Positions 22,514-35,201 of a DNA stretch of 64,000 bases are shown one piece after another (position 1 is the stretch's first letter; each line of letters opens with the position of its first letter). The stretch is taken from assembly GCA_028456385.1 (NCBI GenBank), contig JALNQF010000029.1:124001-188000 (forward strand), written 5' to 3'. The notes beneath the pieces were generated by a model, which searched no databases, was not told the origin of the DNA, and saw only the letters and a program-made list of their open reading frames with translations. Both the position numbers and the translations under genes were made by a program. Source of the DNA: Ophiosphaerella korrae. Taxonomy: Eukaryota > Ascomycota > Dothideomycetes > Pleosporales > Phaeosphaeriaceae.

Positions 22514-24416
22514 ATGCCATGGTACGAAGGCGTCATAGTAAGGTCCTAGGCATGGTGCATGTTTGTTGACCACAGTACCTAGCAATCGCTGCCGCACCCG
22601 TCACTACCGATGTAAGGCTTGTACCTCTGATAGATCTACGCTCTACGTTCGAAGGCTAAGGCTACCACAGGTGATGGTAAGCAGCCAAAGTGTAGCAGAT
22701 GCGATCAGGCAAAGAAGGAGTGCGTGTACGAGACAGGCCGGCGTTTTCGACGATCATCAGCCCAGGAATCTTTTAGCGGCAATCAGCCATGGGTCACCTT
22801 ACCTCCTCACTGTAAGCCATCACAGCATTCATTTGAATGGATTTTTCACTGAATTTTTACGAAAGTACAGTTTTTGGACGAGTCAAGCGAAGTCAGGTCT
22901 CAATACACGGAAGATGAGCCCAACACAATTAACAGTGCCCCGAACAGTGGACACAACTCACCCAAAACCAGCTCATCCCAAAACGAGAGGGTCCAAAACA
23001 CTGTTACATCGCCTGGCTTTCCAATGGTAGCTCCCACTGACGGATTTACTGTGTTATCACTTCTTAACTCGGAGCCTCTCAACCAACCACAGCCACGAGC
23101 GCCTCCCTCTATACCACAAGCTGAATCTGCTACCATCCACTCTTTCCAGCCCGCAGAATCAATTACGTTTGTCTACCAGCAAGCTCCTGGTCAGCCGATT
23201 CTGTGGCCACTGGAACACGAACAGGAAGCCATGCTTTTGCGGCATTACATTGAGAATGTGGCACTTTTTGTCAGTAATCCAATCGTCCATATTATCTCGC
23301 TTACCAACGAAAACCCAGTTTGACATGATGGATAATGAGTGTCACTTCGGGATACACGTTGTGCAGAGAGCGAAGAAAAACAGTACACTAATGAACGCCA
23401 TCTTAGCTTTATCTGCTCGCCAACTCAGCCGCACTACTAACTTCGATCCTTATATTGCTGATACCTACTATCAGCGCTGTTTTGATACTTTGATACCAGC
23501 TTTGAACGACACTGTTGCCATCAAAGAGGAATCGCTGCTGGCAGCAACAATACTCCTTCGGCTACTTGAAGAAATGAATATCTCCGTCATTGGCTCCGAC
23601 CCTCAGGGCCATCTTTTCGGCACCCAGGCAATAATCCGTGCAGCTGAGCAGTCATATGCTGCGACTAATGGACCCAGTTTCCGACAGGCCATTTACTGGG
23701 CTGCCTTCCGTCAGGAGCTTTGGATCTCTCTCATGACCCAACGTGCTTTCCAGCTCCATATCTTCCCCGCTGACCGCTCTCTCGAACCGGCTAATGACTC
23801 CATCTGGGCCACGCGCACCATTGCACATCTGGGCGATGTATGCAACTTCGCATTTGGGGAAGGCAGACACAGCATCGAGCGTTACAACCAACTAATAGAC
23901 GAAAACAAGTCATGGAAATTATGTAGGCCTGACAGCTTCGATCCATTCTTCTATCGTCAAGATCGCGACAATAGTGGGAGAAATTTTCCCGATATCCGAT
24001 TCCACGGGAAGGCGCACATCATGGGAATGCAGTATAACACTCTAGCTCACATGCTTCTGATTGTCCACGATCCAACCATACCACAGCTAGGTCCCGCACA
24101 AAAACAATTGCGTGCTGCTGTGGACAAGGCCGCCCAAGAAGATGTCCGTATACTTAGTGGCGTGGCGCTGTCGAATCCAAACGTGTTCCCATGCAAGTTT
24201 GTGGCGTGCTTTGCCATTGCACTTGTTGGCGATCGGTTTACTGTAAGGGACGATCAAGAGAGGCTACGTGATCTATGGTACGCTTGTGAACGATCACATG
24301 GTTTCCCTCCTACAACTACGGTACGTGATTCTTAGATAAATTAAATAAGTAAAACTAAACAGCACTATTCATAGATCCAGCAACTTGAAGAGTCATGGGG
24401 TTGGCACCAGTTTTAG
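22514..24416 (+). CDS. Zn(II)2Cys6 transcription factor with an 8-nt first coding exon
   Basis: Six exons (22514-22521, 22583-22611, 22671-22811, 22866-23269, 23319-24320, 24375-24416) give 541 aa. The zinc cluster reads MPCNRCRTRHYRC then DGKQPKCSRCDQAKKECVYE, which has all six cysteines with the canonical spacing C-x2-C-x6-C-x6-C-x2-C-x6-C. The first cysteine is only obtained by splicing the 8-nt ATGCCATG exon to 22583 over a 61-nt intron. The C-terminal part (FDMMDNECHFGIHVVQRA, NAILALSARQLSR) is the fungal-specific middle homology region of the ARCA-like type. The last exon supplies IQQLEESWGWHQF, the usual family ending. It is nuclear and probably acts on genes nearby, including the divergent dioxygenase. 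Confidence 0.85.
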
Positions 24417-25815
24417 AAAAGGCACGACACCGTTCTATGATATGAGCATGTAAATGACTGCACCGTCTCACGATCAAACAGCACCTTCTCTTCGGAAAGT
24501 GTTTCAGATCGTAGTGGAATTCACATGGGTCACGGGACAAAGATGCGCCATCGTTTCCATATTCAGAGGGATTTCGACCTCAACTGAATGGCACTCCAAA
24601 GATCAAATTTTCTATCCTAAGCCATATCTTCTCTTCTATGTAACGGAGAGCTGGCGGTTCTTAGGGGGGGGGTTTTTTAGCCCGTAGCTCAGCTCCGATG
24701 TTGTACCCTTTCTATCTCGAACCCGGGCACTGATCGTTGATTGGGAAAGTTTGGTCTCCATGCAGGCCCTTACCTACGAGGAGAGATAAGATGTGGAATT
24801 GAAGGCACTAAACGGAACTCTTGGGGAAGAGTGTGTATGTGCTAGGCATTTAGCGATAGCCTTTTCTCGCGCTTCTCAAATTTCTTCCTGAGCCTTTTTG
24901 AACTTTCCAACAGCCCTAGTCTTCTATTTATGCCATCCGCCATCACCCGCCAAAGCGCTAGTTCAGAACGTCATTGAGTTCTTGTGAGTACCTCCAGCCT
25001 GCTGGTCGACTTCAACTCCACTGTTCATCTCTTTGACTCTTCTTACTCCACGGTCTCATAATTTGGGTATATAAGAAGGCAATGCAGAGCACCAGCTGCC
25101 AGACGTCTGCAGAACTTGAATACTAAAAGGAAGCAGATGTATACCTAAAATGTATGAGACTAAACACTAAGAGTAGAAGGAATTACAAGAAAATAATATT
25201 GACTGGCATGCCTTTTCTGACTGACAATCAGGGCTCGTAAAGGTCGCTTAATATCGTTTCAATATGAGGTATACGATATAAGATATATAACATAAAGGGC
25301 TAAAATTATTACCTTCTCATAACATATGAAAGGCAAACTCACATATACATAACCGAACGAAGTTTATTCTCATTTGGGAGTATTTTCATTCGGACTACAT
25401 TTCACCTTGGAGATTGCACATAATATAAAGAGGTCAAAGTTAAACATAGTCTATGATGCAATGTTGGCAGGAATTACTTCCCAACATAGACTAGATAGTT
25501 CTTGCCCCAGTTGTAGTTACACCTTCTGCTTTTCCGATTCGTCATACGCTTGTGAGTCTAAGTTATGCTTTCCTTCTTTCGTATGACAATTCTTTCTGTG
25601 ATTTACAGTGTGTTCGATTTCCTCCCCACATATCTCTCTGCATCTACTCAAGGACAATTAGGCATACCACGCCCGTTAAGTCACAAACAAAATTTCCAAA
25701 TATAAATAATTCATGTCACGCCGCCATTACCTACCTCGGAATAGCACATTTGTTCGCCTTGCAACAAACAGCAACCACCACCAACATCAACGCTTTCATG
25801 AACCAATAATACAAC
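24417..25815. other. AT-rich intergenic region of 1.4 kb
   Basis: The part from about 25100 to 25800 is distinctly AT-rich. No gene supported. A G-run (24664-24672) is followed by a fold-back sequence that resembles part of a tRNA but is too short. Confidence 0.45.
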
Positions 25816-26612
25816 ATGCAAAAAGACCTCGATAGCATTTGGCCGAACGGAGTAGTATCGGGCGGCACATTGATTGCGATGTTGGAGTCCTTGAGTAGGA
25901 CCAATATTGCTATGGATCATAGATTAATGCTGTGGCTGCATACTCACTACATTGAGCCGTTTGCCAAAGTTGATAGAATAGATGGGCTGGTTGTGACCGA
26001 AAAGGACCATTTGTGAGTTTCTGCTCATGTATCACTTATAATACTAACTGCGTACGCCGCAGTCAAGTCCTTTATTATGCATACGAGCGATACATCCAAG
26101 CAGAAGGCGAAATTGCACGGGCCGAGAAGTTATGGGTACCAGGGTTAGAGCCAATAGAACCACCCGATCCATCTGACGACTACATGAAGGCCGCATTGCC
26201 GATGCTACCCTGTGACTGGAACATAACAACATGGACCGCGAGTGAAATGTTCACAAAGAGTGGTATTATTAAGATCAAGCACAAAGGGGAGTGCGAGGGG
26301 AAGTGGAGTGATGCAAACAACTGGGACAGGATGATTTGGAAGGTACCAGACATAGAGCAAGTCAAACATGATGGACAAGACGAAGTCAAGCCAACAATCA
26401 AGACGGATGACAACCTTGAAGCAGAGATGAAACTAGAGGAAGTAGAAGAAACCAGGCCAGAAATAGGGATGGAAGAAAACGTCATATCATGCACGAAAGT
26501 AGCTGAAGAAGCAGACGAGAAATTATCGTTGCTACCACCAACCCCCTCACCAGCTAAGACGGAAACATCGCACACACTTTCGGCGGGTAGTTTACACTCT
26601 TCATCATCTTGA
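25816..26612 (+). CDS. Hypothetical protein with acidic C-terminal tail
   Basis: Two exons (25816-26012 and 26063-26612) joined over a 50-nt intron (GTGAGT...CTAAC...GCAG) give 248 aa. The N-terminal 160 residues look folded, with LMLWLHTHYIEPFAKVDRI and YYAYERYIQAEGEIARAEKLW, and several Trp residues. The last 85 residues are acidic and disordered. No signal peptide or membrane segment. I do not recognise the family; it looks like an ascomycete-specific protein. The exon junction is well supported, because phase is restored exactly and the branch site is good. Confidence 0.62.
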
Positions 26613-27392
26613 GTTGAGTTGATTCCACGTTGGTTTTCCTACATCCCATTCGCTATGATGTACGTACGAAGCATAGTCTGAGAAGTAGATGGCTAGGACA
26701 GAGGGCCCCTGGTACCCAAGCGTTTTGGAACTTGCATTTTCTGCCAGGAATTAATGAATGAATTATCTCTTTATTAAAATCGTATGTCACTGAAAAATCC
26801 ATAATACTTTTGTGAACCTACCCTGACCTAAATTCAACCCCCTTACCAGAATAGGCAACACTCGTGAATACCCAACGTTATTGGTTGCACCTTAAATTAG
26901 CCAACTTTAACACCCACCGAATCGACTGCCAAAACACCGTTCTCATATTGCATGTTTTCGCGCGCTCAGTAGTCACGCCAAAAATGTGCTGTGGGGCTTT
27001 GTGTCGCATCAATCATACCATGTGTCTATCCAGCGATAACGAGCAGGCTGCTATGAGGCTTGCTCGACTGCCGTTATCCGGTAAGGATGGTGTGTTGCCA
27101 TAGGTTGAGATATTTCTTCAGAATGGTTCATCAAGAATTGGGCGCCCAGCATTCCTCGCGGCGTTGCTGAGGCGAACGTTGGTGATGTAAACGTTCACAT
27201 GGTGGATAGGGCCACAGCCAGCCACCAGTGGAATTGAGTATGTTGCTGTTGCATATAGGAAAAGCGAAGTTCCAAACATATTCAGATAAATCAGTTCACA
27301 GGCTTTACACTGTAGTCTGTTTTTTGTATTACGTCTCCATAGCTTTATGCTGCCTCTCCAGTCCCTACGATAATATATTGTGCCAATTATTC
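26613..27392. other. Intergenic region before the FAR-17a/AIG1-like gene
   Basis: About 780 bp. The reading frame of the next gene is open back to 27228 without an ATG until 27240, so the N-terminus of that gene could extend into this region. Confidence 0.4.
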
Positions 27393-28328
27393 ATGATGCC
27401 TTTCTTTTTCTTTTCCTACGAGGCCTGGGGCATTGATCCCAATACTGGTTTCGACGCCAATAAAACCTTCGTTCGCTCTCACTTCGTTTCCCCACTCGCA
27501 CTCGCATGTATACGCGCAGTATTATGCCTATACAGTTTCACCACCATCATTACATGCTACACCTGGCTCGCTCACAGGACAGCAACCATCCATCTCAAAG
27601 ACGTTAATATTGGTTCATACACCATTCAACAATCTGATGGCGCAATCGGACAATCATTCAGCTTCTTTACCTATCTTACCTTCTGGTCCTTAGGTTTCTA
27701 TTTCCTCGTCTCAAGCATTCATACCTTTATGTATGCGTATCGCCAACGTACATGGTTGCACTCTTGGCCCAAACCACTGCAGTTGGCACACAGTCTCTAC
27801 TATTCCAGTATCACCTCCTTCCCTTTCCTTGTCACGATTGTATTCTGGGGGACCATGAACTCTGACTGGCCAGCCGGCCGCTTCGAACAGTGGATCAACA
27901 TCTCTGTCCACGGCCTCAACAGCTTCTTCGCCATGGTCGAAATCGTTTTACCAGCAACGGCTCCACCGCCGCTCTCACACCTCTCGGTCGTTTTGCTTGT
28001 GCTCTCCGTATATCTAGGCCTTGCCTACTTGACTCGTTACACGCAGGGCTTCTACGTGTACGAATGGATGAATCCTGCGCACGGGAACGCAAGTATCGTG
28101 CTGCATGTGCTTGGGTATGCGGGCAGTATCATCGCGATATACATAATCGTACGCTACGCTATCATCGGTCGGAACCTGATAGCGCAGAAACTGGAGATGA
28201 GGAGAGGTCAGGGCCAACTCGAGGTGGTTATCAAGCTAGACGACCGGTCAGATACGTGGTCTGCAAACATCAAGCTCGAGAAGCCGAGACAAGCGAAGAG
28301 AAATGGAGAATACGCGAAGTGGGTTTGA
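27393..28328 (+). CDS. FAR-17a/AIG1-like integral membrane protein
   Basis: A 311-aa single-exon protein with about six membrane-spanning segments. The arrangement, and the motif WINISVHGLNSFFAMVEIVLP with a histidine at the membrane face, resemble the FAR-17a/AIG1 (ADTRP) family. Animal members are membrane-embedded threonine hydrolases of fatty-acid esters of hydroxy fatty acids that use a Thr and a His; whether the fungal proteins do the same is inference. The short cytosolic tail is charged (KLEKPRQAKRNGEYAKWV). I chose the ATG pair at 27393 because it starts the conserved MPFFFFSYEAWGIDP stretch; an in-frame ATG at 27240 would add 51 residues of less convincing sequence. Confidence 0.68.
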   Translation: MMPFFFFSYEAWGIDPNTGFDANKTFVRSHFVSPLALACIRAVLCLYSFTTIITCYTWLAHRTATIHLKDVNIGSYTIQQSDGAIGQSFSFFTYLTFWSLGFYFLVSSIHTFMYAYRQRTWLHSWPKPLQLAHSLYYSSITSFPFLVTIVFWGTMNSDWPAGRFEQWINISVHGLNSFFAMVEIVLPATAPPPLSHLSVVLLVLSVYLGLAYLTRYTQGFYVYEWMNPAHGNASIVLHVLGYAGSIIAIYIIVRYAIIGRNLIAQKLEMRRGQGQLEVVIKLDDRSDTWSANIKLEKPRQAKRNGEYAKWV

Positions 28329-31300
28329 GCACGATAATCAAGGGTCTCGCTCTAGGTAACTGGAAAGAGATGAATCATTGCGTTCCTTCAAATTTCTCGG
28401 CTCTTATCTTAAGGCCTCCAGCTCCTTCGCAAAACAAGGCTGATGTTAACCCTTGTTGGTTTTTAGCTCGCCCGATCTGGGCGTCCCGTGCAGAATTCTT
28501 TGTACTGCGCCAACATATGCTCAGCTGATGAGTACTGGTGTGATATTGCCCGACAGATGGATCGGCATGAAACGTTCCTATGCCATTTATAGTGCCCTGC
28601 GGGCCGCGGACGGTAGTGCGAATTGCGCCATGTGGTGGTGATCTGGGGTGATGCCTACCAAGTCTATCATTTTCACGCAAGGAGTCATACGTTTGTCCCC
28701 CACTGTAGAGTTTGTGAATAAAGTGAGGCATGTGTACACTACTTTCTCATGGCAGCATTATGGCACAATTTCTTCTCGGTTGATAACCAGTCAAGGAAGG
28801 AGGCTGCACGGAGGTTGGCTTAGTGTTAGTAAATGCAAACCCACAGGACTGGCATTGCGCACTGCCGCGTAAGTTCATAGGATATGCTACCCCTAACCTG
28901 AGCTTAGGCGTCTACACACTCAATGTGCTGGTGCAAAGTCACCTTCCTTAACGACACAACTTACTAGGAGCACAAGGCCTTTGATCGTCTAGTCTGAGGG
29001 TGGTGAACCCATAGAACGGTCGCACAATGGCTCTCCTTTGTGCAAAGAGGGCTTCACGGTTTCAGGGAGTTGCCCGAGGGCAGGTATTCAGGCATCTATA
29101 CTAGCTATCTGCCTGCCGGCTAGGCCGTCGTCTGTTGGTTCTGTCTTGCCATGCCTCTCTATCATGCTGTTGTGATTAAGGGGCAGGTTGAACTTGGTGC
29201 TGCTGCATATCAGAAAGTCTGCCTTGCAAGGATTTGAGAACAATCAAAGTTTAGCCATCCCGACAGCACAAAGCGGTTAATAAGGTAGGGAGTGTGCCCC
29301 CACGTAGCTACAAGATAGACATGGATTGCTCCAGTCACATGCTAATTTGCTATGCCTCTGCACCAGGGTCGAAACACTCCATGGCGCGTAAACCCAAGAG
29401 ATGGGATTAGGCACCAGTAGCCATGCCACACAACCACTCGAGCACAAGGAGCGGAACCGGGTTGCTCAACTGCCCTTTTTGTAGAGTACGTTTCGCGGTG
29501 GTGTAATCTGACATGGGCGAAAAAGGTGTTGGTCATATCGAAACATGCTGCGTGGTTTTGGTTTCCCGAGACTGACCAATTCGATATATAGTATTTGAAG
29601 TGCTTGATCTACAATGCAGTGAAACTGGTCCTTGGTGGTAGGATTGGCGGTAGTGTTGGTTTATTCGCGCGTGAGCTTTGAGTAATAGCCGAGTAGCCAA
29701 GAAATCTACTTGAGCAATTTTTCCAATAAGAGTATCAAGCTGCGTTACGGGATTTGTAGATATGCAGCACGATGACCTACTCGGTAAATTATCACTTGCT
29801 AATACCCCATCTCAGCTCACTTGTGACCTTGTAAACGAGGAGCTGCGGTGTGCATAGATTGGAAGCTGAACCTTCACGACCTCTGGATTTCAATACCTGT
29901 GATACTAGTTGATTGAAAAATGGAGAGAAATAGGTTGCGTCGCATGTCGAATGGAGGCTACCTGATGAAGAAATGATTACACCGTTTGGGGTCAATTTCA
30001 TGCTGATGCTCAATTCCATATTGACATTCCCGTTCCATTCAGGGGCCAAGAAAGCGGTCGGAGAGTATGATGGGTGGCTTTGAAGTTGTCAATGGTTGGA
30101 GGAGAAGTCCCAGGACGTGGTACGCCGCAGCTCATCTGTGGACCCAATGGGGTGGACATTTTGGGGGAAGCCATGTGCGCACGCAGCTGGTGGCGTCATC
30201 CAATTGACCCGCAACGCCGAAGCTTGATGATGTGAAGCAAAAAGCAGTTCAAACGTGTCTCTCCTCAGGTATCAAAATTCCGCCATGGTGTGTCAAGGTT
30301 GGAAGTGACTAGGGAGATGGAGAATGTGGAGGCCCGACAGGGGCCTGCCTCGCCTCACCATGCAGCTTGACGCTTCTGGCCTAGCATGCTAAATTTAGGC
30401 GGGGCAGTGCACAGTGCGCATGCATCGTCTTTCATCTCTTGGTACGAATGATCTGTTCCGCTTGACATCGCCACCCGCTTCAGCAGACTTCGCTGTTTCC
30501 AGCGCAGCAGGACTCAGGAGCAGTGCCCGCCCAGCCGTTCTTTGCCTACGGTAAACTATCGTTTCTATACGATTACTGAGAAGAGAGCCAGCAAAGCGGC
30601 CGCTGAGAAGAGACAGGCTGATCCCCCCGGCTTGCTCGAGTGGTCATGTACCATTTTGAGCCTCACTGCTCGCCTTGCCGTGTTAGGTCCACCAAAACTA
30701 GCGCCCCGTGCAGTACTATGCTCATCATTCTTGACGGCTCAAGCCCGGCCAGAGCTGGGACCTAGCTCCTTAGGCCAATCAGGCGCCTCAGATCTTTCTA
30801 ATTGCTGTCAAAAATACGACGTGCTAGATCATGACTTGTTTCGCATCAATTTCCGCTCAATCATGACTTCAGATGCTGTCTTCTGTTGCGCCTCTGTCCA
30901 CCTAGAATAAACGTAGCATGGATCCACAAAGAGTTCTGTGACCCCGTCGGCAAGGATTCCCCTTTCTATCCGTATACACTGACCCTTTAACGGATCTCGC
31001 CCGCCGCGCCCCTGCGCCTCCAATCCAGCTACAATGCTCAGCTAATAACATCATATACCTCCTCTTGTCCCGCTCCTGCGACCACCTTCTCGGGCGCTTA
31101 CCATCCTTGGGTTGAAGGGCCCCAGATCTTCAAATCAGCTCTTAGCGTACTTTTAAATTGGCAAAGATACCGTCTTCTTGCAGTTGCAGTAGTGCGAGCC
31201 ACACAGCTGCTTCCAGTTTCCACACCTCACACTACAGCTCTTTAGGCCAATTTGGCTGTTAACCCCTGCGCTCGGGAGATCAGCTCCAGCGTTGGCACAC

Positions 31301-31481
31301 TTCGGCATACAATCGTAGCACTCTAGAAATGCTACCCGACACCCAGCCGCTGACCATCTCAACATCGTCCTCACACCATCACCGTCATAGGTTTTCATCG
31401 AGCGGGTATTTGGTGGTCGGCTCGAGGTTAAGTTTTACTTATCATTTAAATACCACCACCAAAGGGGAGGAGCAAGAATCT
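28329..31481. other. Gene-poor stretch of 3.1 kb
   Basis: No gene with support. Open frames up to about 120 codons are present on both strands but have no domain, signal peptide or sensible splice partner. The last 150 bp (31329-31481) stay open in frame with the next gene. Old, degraded transposon sequence cannot be excluded by eye. Confidence 0.4.
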
Positions 31482-32708
31482 ATGGCGCATCCTCACCTTC
31501 ATCAGGCTCCTGGAAGCTCGGTACATCAAACTGAGCTATGGTTTAGCATGTCAGGCTCCACAAGACGACACCAAGAGCTTAATCCTGCTTCTGAACAGTC
31601 AGCGTACCGAGCAACGTCGCATCGACTGAGCACAGGTTCGATTAGCTCGACTTCGTCCCGAAACTTTGCAGGAGTACCATCCATCTCCACTACTGCCGAT
31701 ACGAACAAACCCCTACCGCCGTCACCGATAGATTCTGAGAGCAGAAGACACAAGCCAAATTCTTCTCGCTCATTCCTTGGACGCCCTTCATCGAGCCATT
31801 TAGATCCGACCCACCTACAACCCCGACCATATCCCTCCAACCAACGTCACTCCGCCACTAGTACCAACCTAAGTTTAGACACGTATGGTTCATCATATCA
31901 TGCATATTCTCGTAGTATGCCTAGTTCACCCTACGAATATCACCAGACCGAGACCTCACAACAGCCAGCAATCACTCCTCGTGCCAGCTCAGCAGCTGCC
32001 AACTACCCAGATTCAATACAATATCAGCCCTATACACCGCAATATCAACAGCCGGACGATGCTTATACTATTCGTCAACAGCGTTCTGCATCCATGAACA
32101 CGTATTTCGAATCAACGCCGCCTCGTGCTCATACATTTTCAGCAGAAACTAGTATCGCCAGTCCCACAATGCGCGAAGGTGCCTCCAACAGACAACGACC
32201 GCACACTTGGCTTTCACCTACCGATTCATTTAGCGATGCTTCGCAATACTCACTTTTCGTTCAAGCAACCACGGGACTCCCTGAAGATTTTGACTCCTTT
32301 TCCCCGAACGGCCCGCCTCAACTACAAGGGTCACTGTTTGCTCGACGAAGTGGCAACGATGTAATCCCATTACCCTTACAGAATGCTCCCTCACATTCCG
32401 CTAGGAGTACCTCTCTAAGGACGGATTGGCAGAACTTTGAGCCACCACCCTCCACAAATCGAGTCGTATCTACACCAACACCCAATCCACCACGATTAAA
32501 TCATTATCAGGAGTATCAAGGATCATCTCACATTGCTGCTGTGAATAGGGAATTGGAGTTGCTAGGCCTAGAAGATGAGGACGCTCTTGATGATGAACTA
32601 CCGGACTATGCGCAGAGTCAAGCCGAAGCACACGCTCAGAAGAGAGCTGAGGCATCAGCCAGAGCAAGAGAGCTGGAAGCTCGCTGGAGAAGTACTAGGG
32701 GTGGGTGA
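31482..32708 (+). CDS. Disordered Ser/Pro-rich protein with charged C-terminal helix
   Basis: A single-exon protein of 408 aa from the ATG at 31482; the frame is open to an earlier ATG at 31329, which would make 459 aa. Most of it is low-complexity, rich in Ser, Pro, Gln and Tyr, including a KPLPPSP motif of the SH3-binding type. Only the C-terminus looks structured: LELLGLEDEDALDDELPDYA followed by a long Ala/Glu/Arg helix (AEAHAQKRAEASARARELEA). The ELPDYA-like element followed by a helix is a pattern I associate with conserved but uncharacterised fungal proteins. No function can be assigned. Confidence 0.6.
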   Translation: MAHPHLHQAPGSSVHQTELWFSMSGSTRRHQELNPASEQSAYRATSHRLSTGSISSTSSRNFAGVPSISTTADTNKPLPPSPIDSESRRHKPNSSRSFLGRPSSSHLDPTHLQPRPYPSNQRHSATSTNLSLDTYGSSYHAYSRSMPSSPYEYHQTETSQQPAITPRASSAAANYPDSIQYQPYTPQYQQPDDAYTIRQQRSASMNTYFESTPPRAHTFSAETSIASPTMREGASNRQRPHTWLSPTDSFSDASQYSLFVQATTGLPEDFDSFSPNGPPQLQGSLFARRSGNDVIPLPLQNAPSHSARSTSLRTDWQNFEPPPSTNRVVSTPTPNPPRLNHYQEYQGSSHIAAVNRELELLGLEDEDALDDELPDYAQSQAEAHAQKRAEASARARELEARWRSTRGG

Positions 32709-35201
32709 TTCGTCATGAGGAACTGCTATATTCCTTTTTTTCACACTCGACAATCTATGAGCATCAGATCATTCGTTTTACTTTTACATGATACCCTCGT
32801 CTGAGACTATTCACACGATCGCTAGGATTGGGAGTCCGGTTTTGGGGTCTGTAAATTATATCCTATTATCTTTCGCTGTAAATATTTAGTTTCAACTAAG
32901 CCCTCAGTAGTATGGGGAAAATATGCATTATCAACACAATATTCGTAGATCCATGGAAAACCCACCCGCAGCATAGTTCAAGATGATCAAAACTAAAATG
33001 TTTTTCCCTCAACTGCAGTAATGATGCCTTGCCCATCCCTGCTAAACCACCACTACGTGTGTTTCTATTTTCCACCGGCTATTAATCAAGTCCAATTACC
33101 GACATTGAGGTGCGTATAGCCTCCAAATGCCTCACAAGCCTTACGCATACCACTGCCTCACTACTGCAAGCCCGTTGCTTTCTTACCCTCATCTTACCCC
33201 AAACGTGCTGTTTGCATATGCAAGGAAATGCTCGTATATTGGTGATTGCCGAAAGCAGTAACTTGGCCCCCGGCTCATCCATCGCATATACTACAGCATA
33301 TACTTTGTCCCGTATGTACAACAGCGTACCATAAACTAGGAACCTCTAACCCTGAGGGTCAGATACCGCTTTTGCCAAATAATTTTGAGAAATCAGCCTT
33401 GCGGTAAACCCTAAGTAGAAGTAAAGACAAGGTATCAAGGTACCCACTCACACATCTCGGTATCTGGAGTGGGTCTCATAGGGCCAATAAGTAGGTCCCC
33501 TGAACGAGGAAGCCTGCATGCCTCATTTCGATTAGGATGATACTAGCCGATGCATGTAGGACTTGCATTCCCTCGCTTCTAGCCGTCGGAACATTGCTGC
33601 TGACGAAATGAGAGCATATCTGCAGAAAGGCCAAGGCGTGGACTCTCCGCGGAATATGGTTATGCATTGAAAGTTGCAATGCCTCTTTAGATTTCCATGC
33701 AATTTTTACTAATCATAACCTCTATTCCGGAATTATGGGAGTAAACATTAGTAAATTTCAAAGATGCTACTGTAACACAGCGTGCGAGGTATATGTTCAC
33801 ATGGTCCCATCGACACACCATCGCTTGACGCATGTACCACGAGATGATGACATCAAGACTATATCCTAAGGCCGAGGGATGTGAGACCTAAATGGTTTAT
33901 ACGGAGCGTAGGGACAATTGGGGGCTGGAAGCTTAGCCAAGACGGACGCGGTACCACGAGGAATAACTACTTCTAATGCACATGGTCCGCTCTACCCGTC
34001 GATCAAGTTCCAACATTCAATCTAATGTGATTTCAACACACAAATACTTGGGGCCAGCTATGCAACCGCATCAACCAGGTCGAGGGTTGTGTAGCCCGGT
34101 GCGAGTGGCAAAATACGCAGGGCGTGATAGTGTGCGCTCACAATGTCACCCACAGAGCAATCTCAAGCGGCACATCATCCACTTCTCACCGATACCGGAC
34201 ACATCTCCGAATATTGCGCCTATCGGTAAGGGGCGTGTGATCAGCAACATGGTGTTGTAGCGCAGATATGCAGTGAAGAATCTAGGTTGTAGTGATGAGC
34301 AGCCGGTACTGAGGCTGTGCCAGCCTGTAAGACGCACTAGCGGCCGGAACGACACAACCAGGAATAAAGACAAAAATAGGGAATACTGCATGCAGGGCTT
34401 CTGAGAATGACATGCAGTAGAATATTTGGTAGGGTGCGGTTGAGCGAAATTGCTGTTGCTGCGTGGCAAAATAGGGTAATTGCTTCCAAGGTTTGCTTCG
34501 TATCCTATCGGCCAACTAGTCAATCGAGTGATGGTGCTGATAGATCATCAACCAGCTTTTAAGCCCTCAGCCACTGAAGTAATTTAGGAAACACGCCGAT
34601 CGGTAGTTTTGACGATACTCAGCTCATTTTAGCAATATATATGTGTTTCTCAAAGTGGATGATAACGATGCAAGTCTGAGAATGCTTGCGCCATAGCATT
34701 GTTATTTAAGTATGTGCTATTGGCCGGATCAAAACAGAAAGCTTGTGGCCGCAGATAGGCTGGCTAAAGGATCTGTTGCTGGGGCTTTAGTGTGGATAGA
34801 CAGATAGCTCGGAGCGATGTTCTTTCCATCAATGTTACATTAGTAGATCAGTGCATAAGACACAGATATTGATAAAGTAAAAATGACAGTATAAAAAAGA
34901 TTGGGTGAGAGTAAGCAGAGAGTTTGAAAAAGTATTTGGGGTGTTGAAAAATAAACATATACATTGCCTAATGATCTTAGATTTGGTTATTGACGAAGAT
35001 GATATGCCTAACATGCAGCTAAGAATATTGAAGCTGAGGCCTCAGATATCGTCTTAAAAGTTTGGGTGATAAGATGATACCGTCATATTCTAGCTTGATA
35101 TAATTGTAAACGCCAGATGGATATATCGGTATCACTATCACATAGGTTTGGCTTTCTTTTCCTAGCGAACGGGTACGACAATGAGGTCTCCTTCTGGGAG
35201 C
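32709..35201. other. Gene-poor stretch of 2.5 kb
   Basis: Intergenic, convergent between the disordered protein (+) and the metallopeptidase-like gene (-). No gene supported; the open frames on the minus strand at 34146-34523 lack recognisable features. The right half (34600-35160) is AT-rich. Confidence 0.45.

Noticed and set aside
24680..24729. tRNA-like sequence with GCCCG...TAGCTCAG...TCGAACCCGGGC
   Set aside because: Acceptor-like ends pair, but only about 50 nt lie between them, with no anticodon arm; too short for a tRNA.
28329..31481. Many open frames of 60-210 codons
   Set aside because: The longest (27890-28528) is an out-of-frame shadow of the FAR-17a/AIG1-like gene; the others lack any feature.
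34146..34523. Hydrophobic minus-strand frames that might be a membrane protein
   Set aside because: Two overlapping frames with no conserved motif and no start or splice context.
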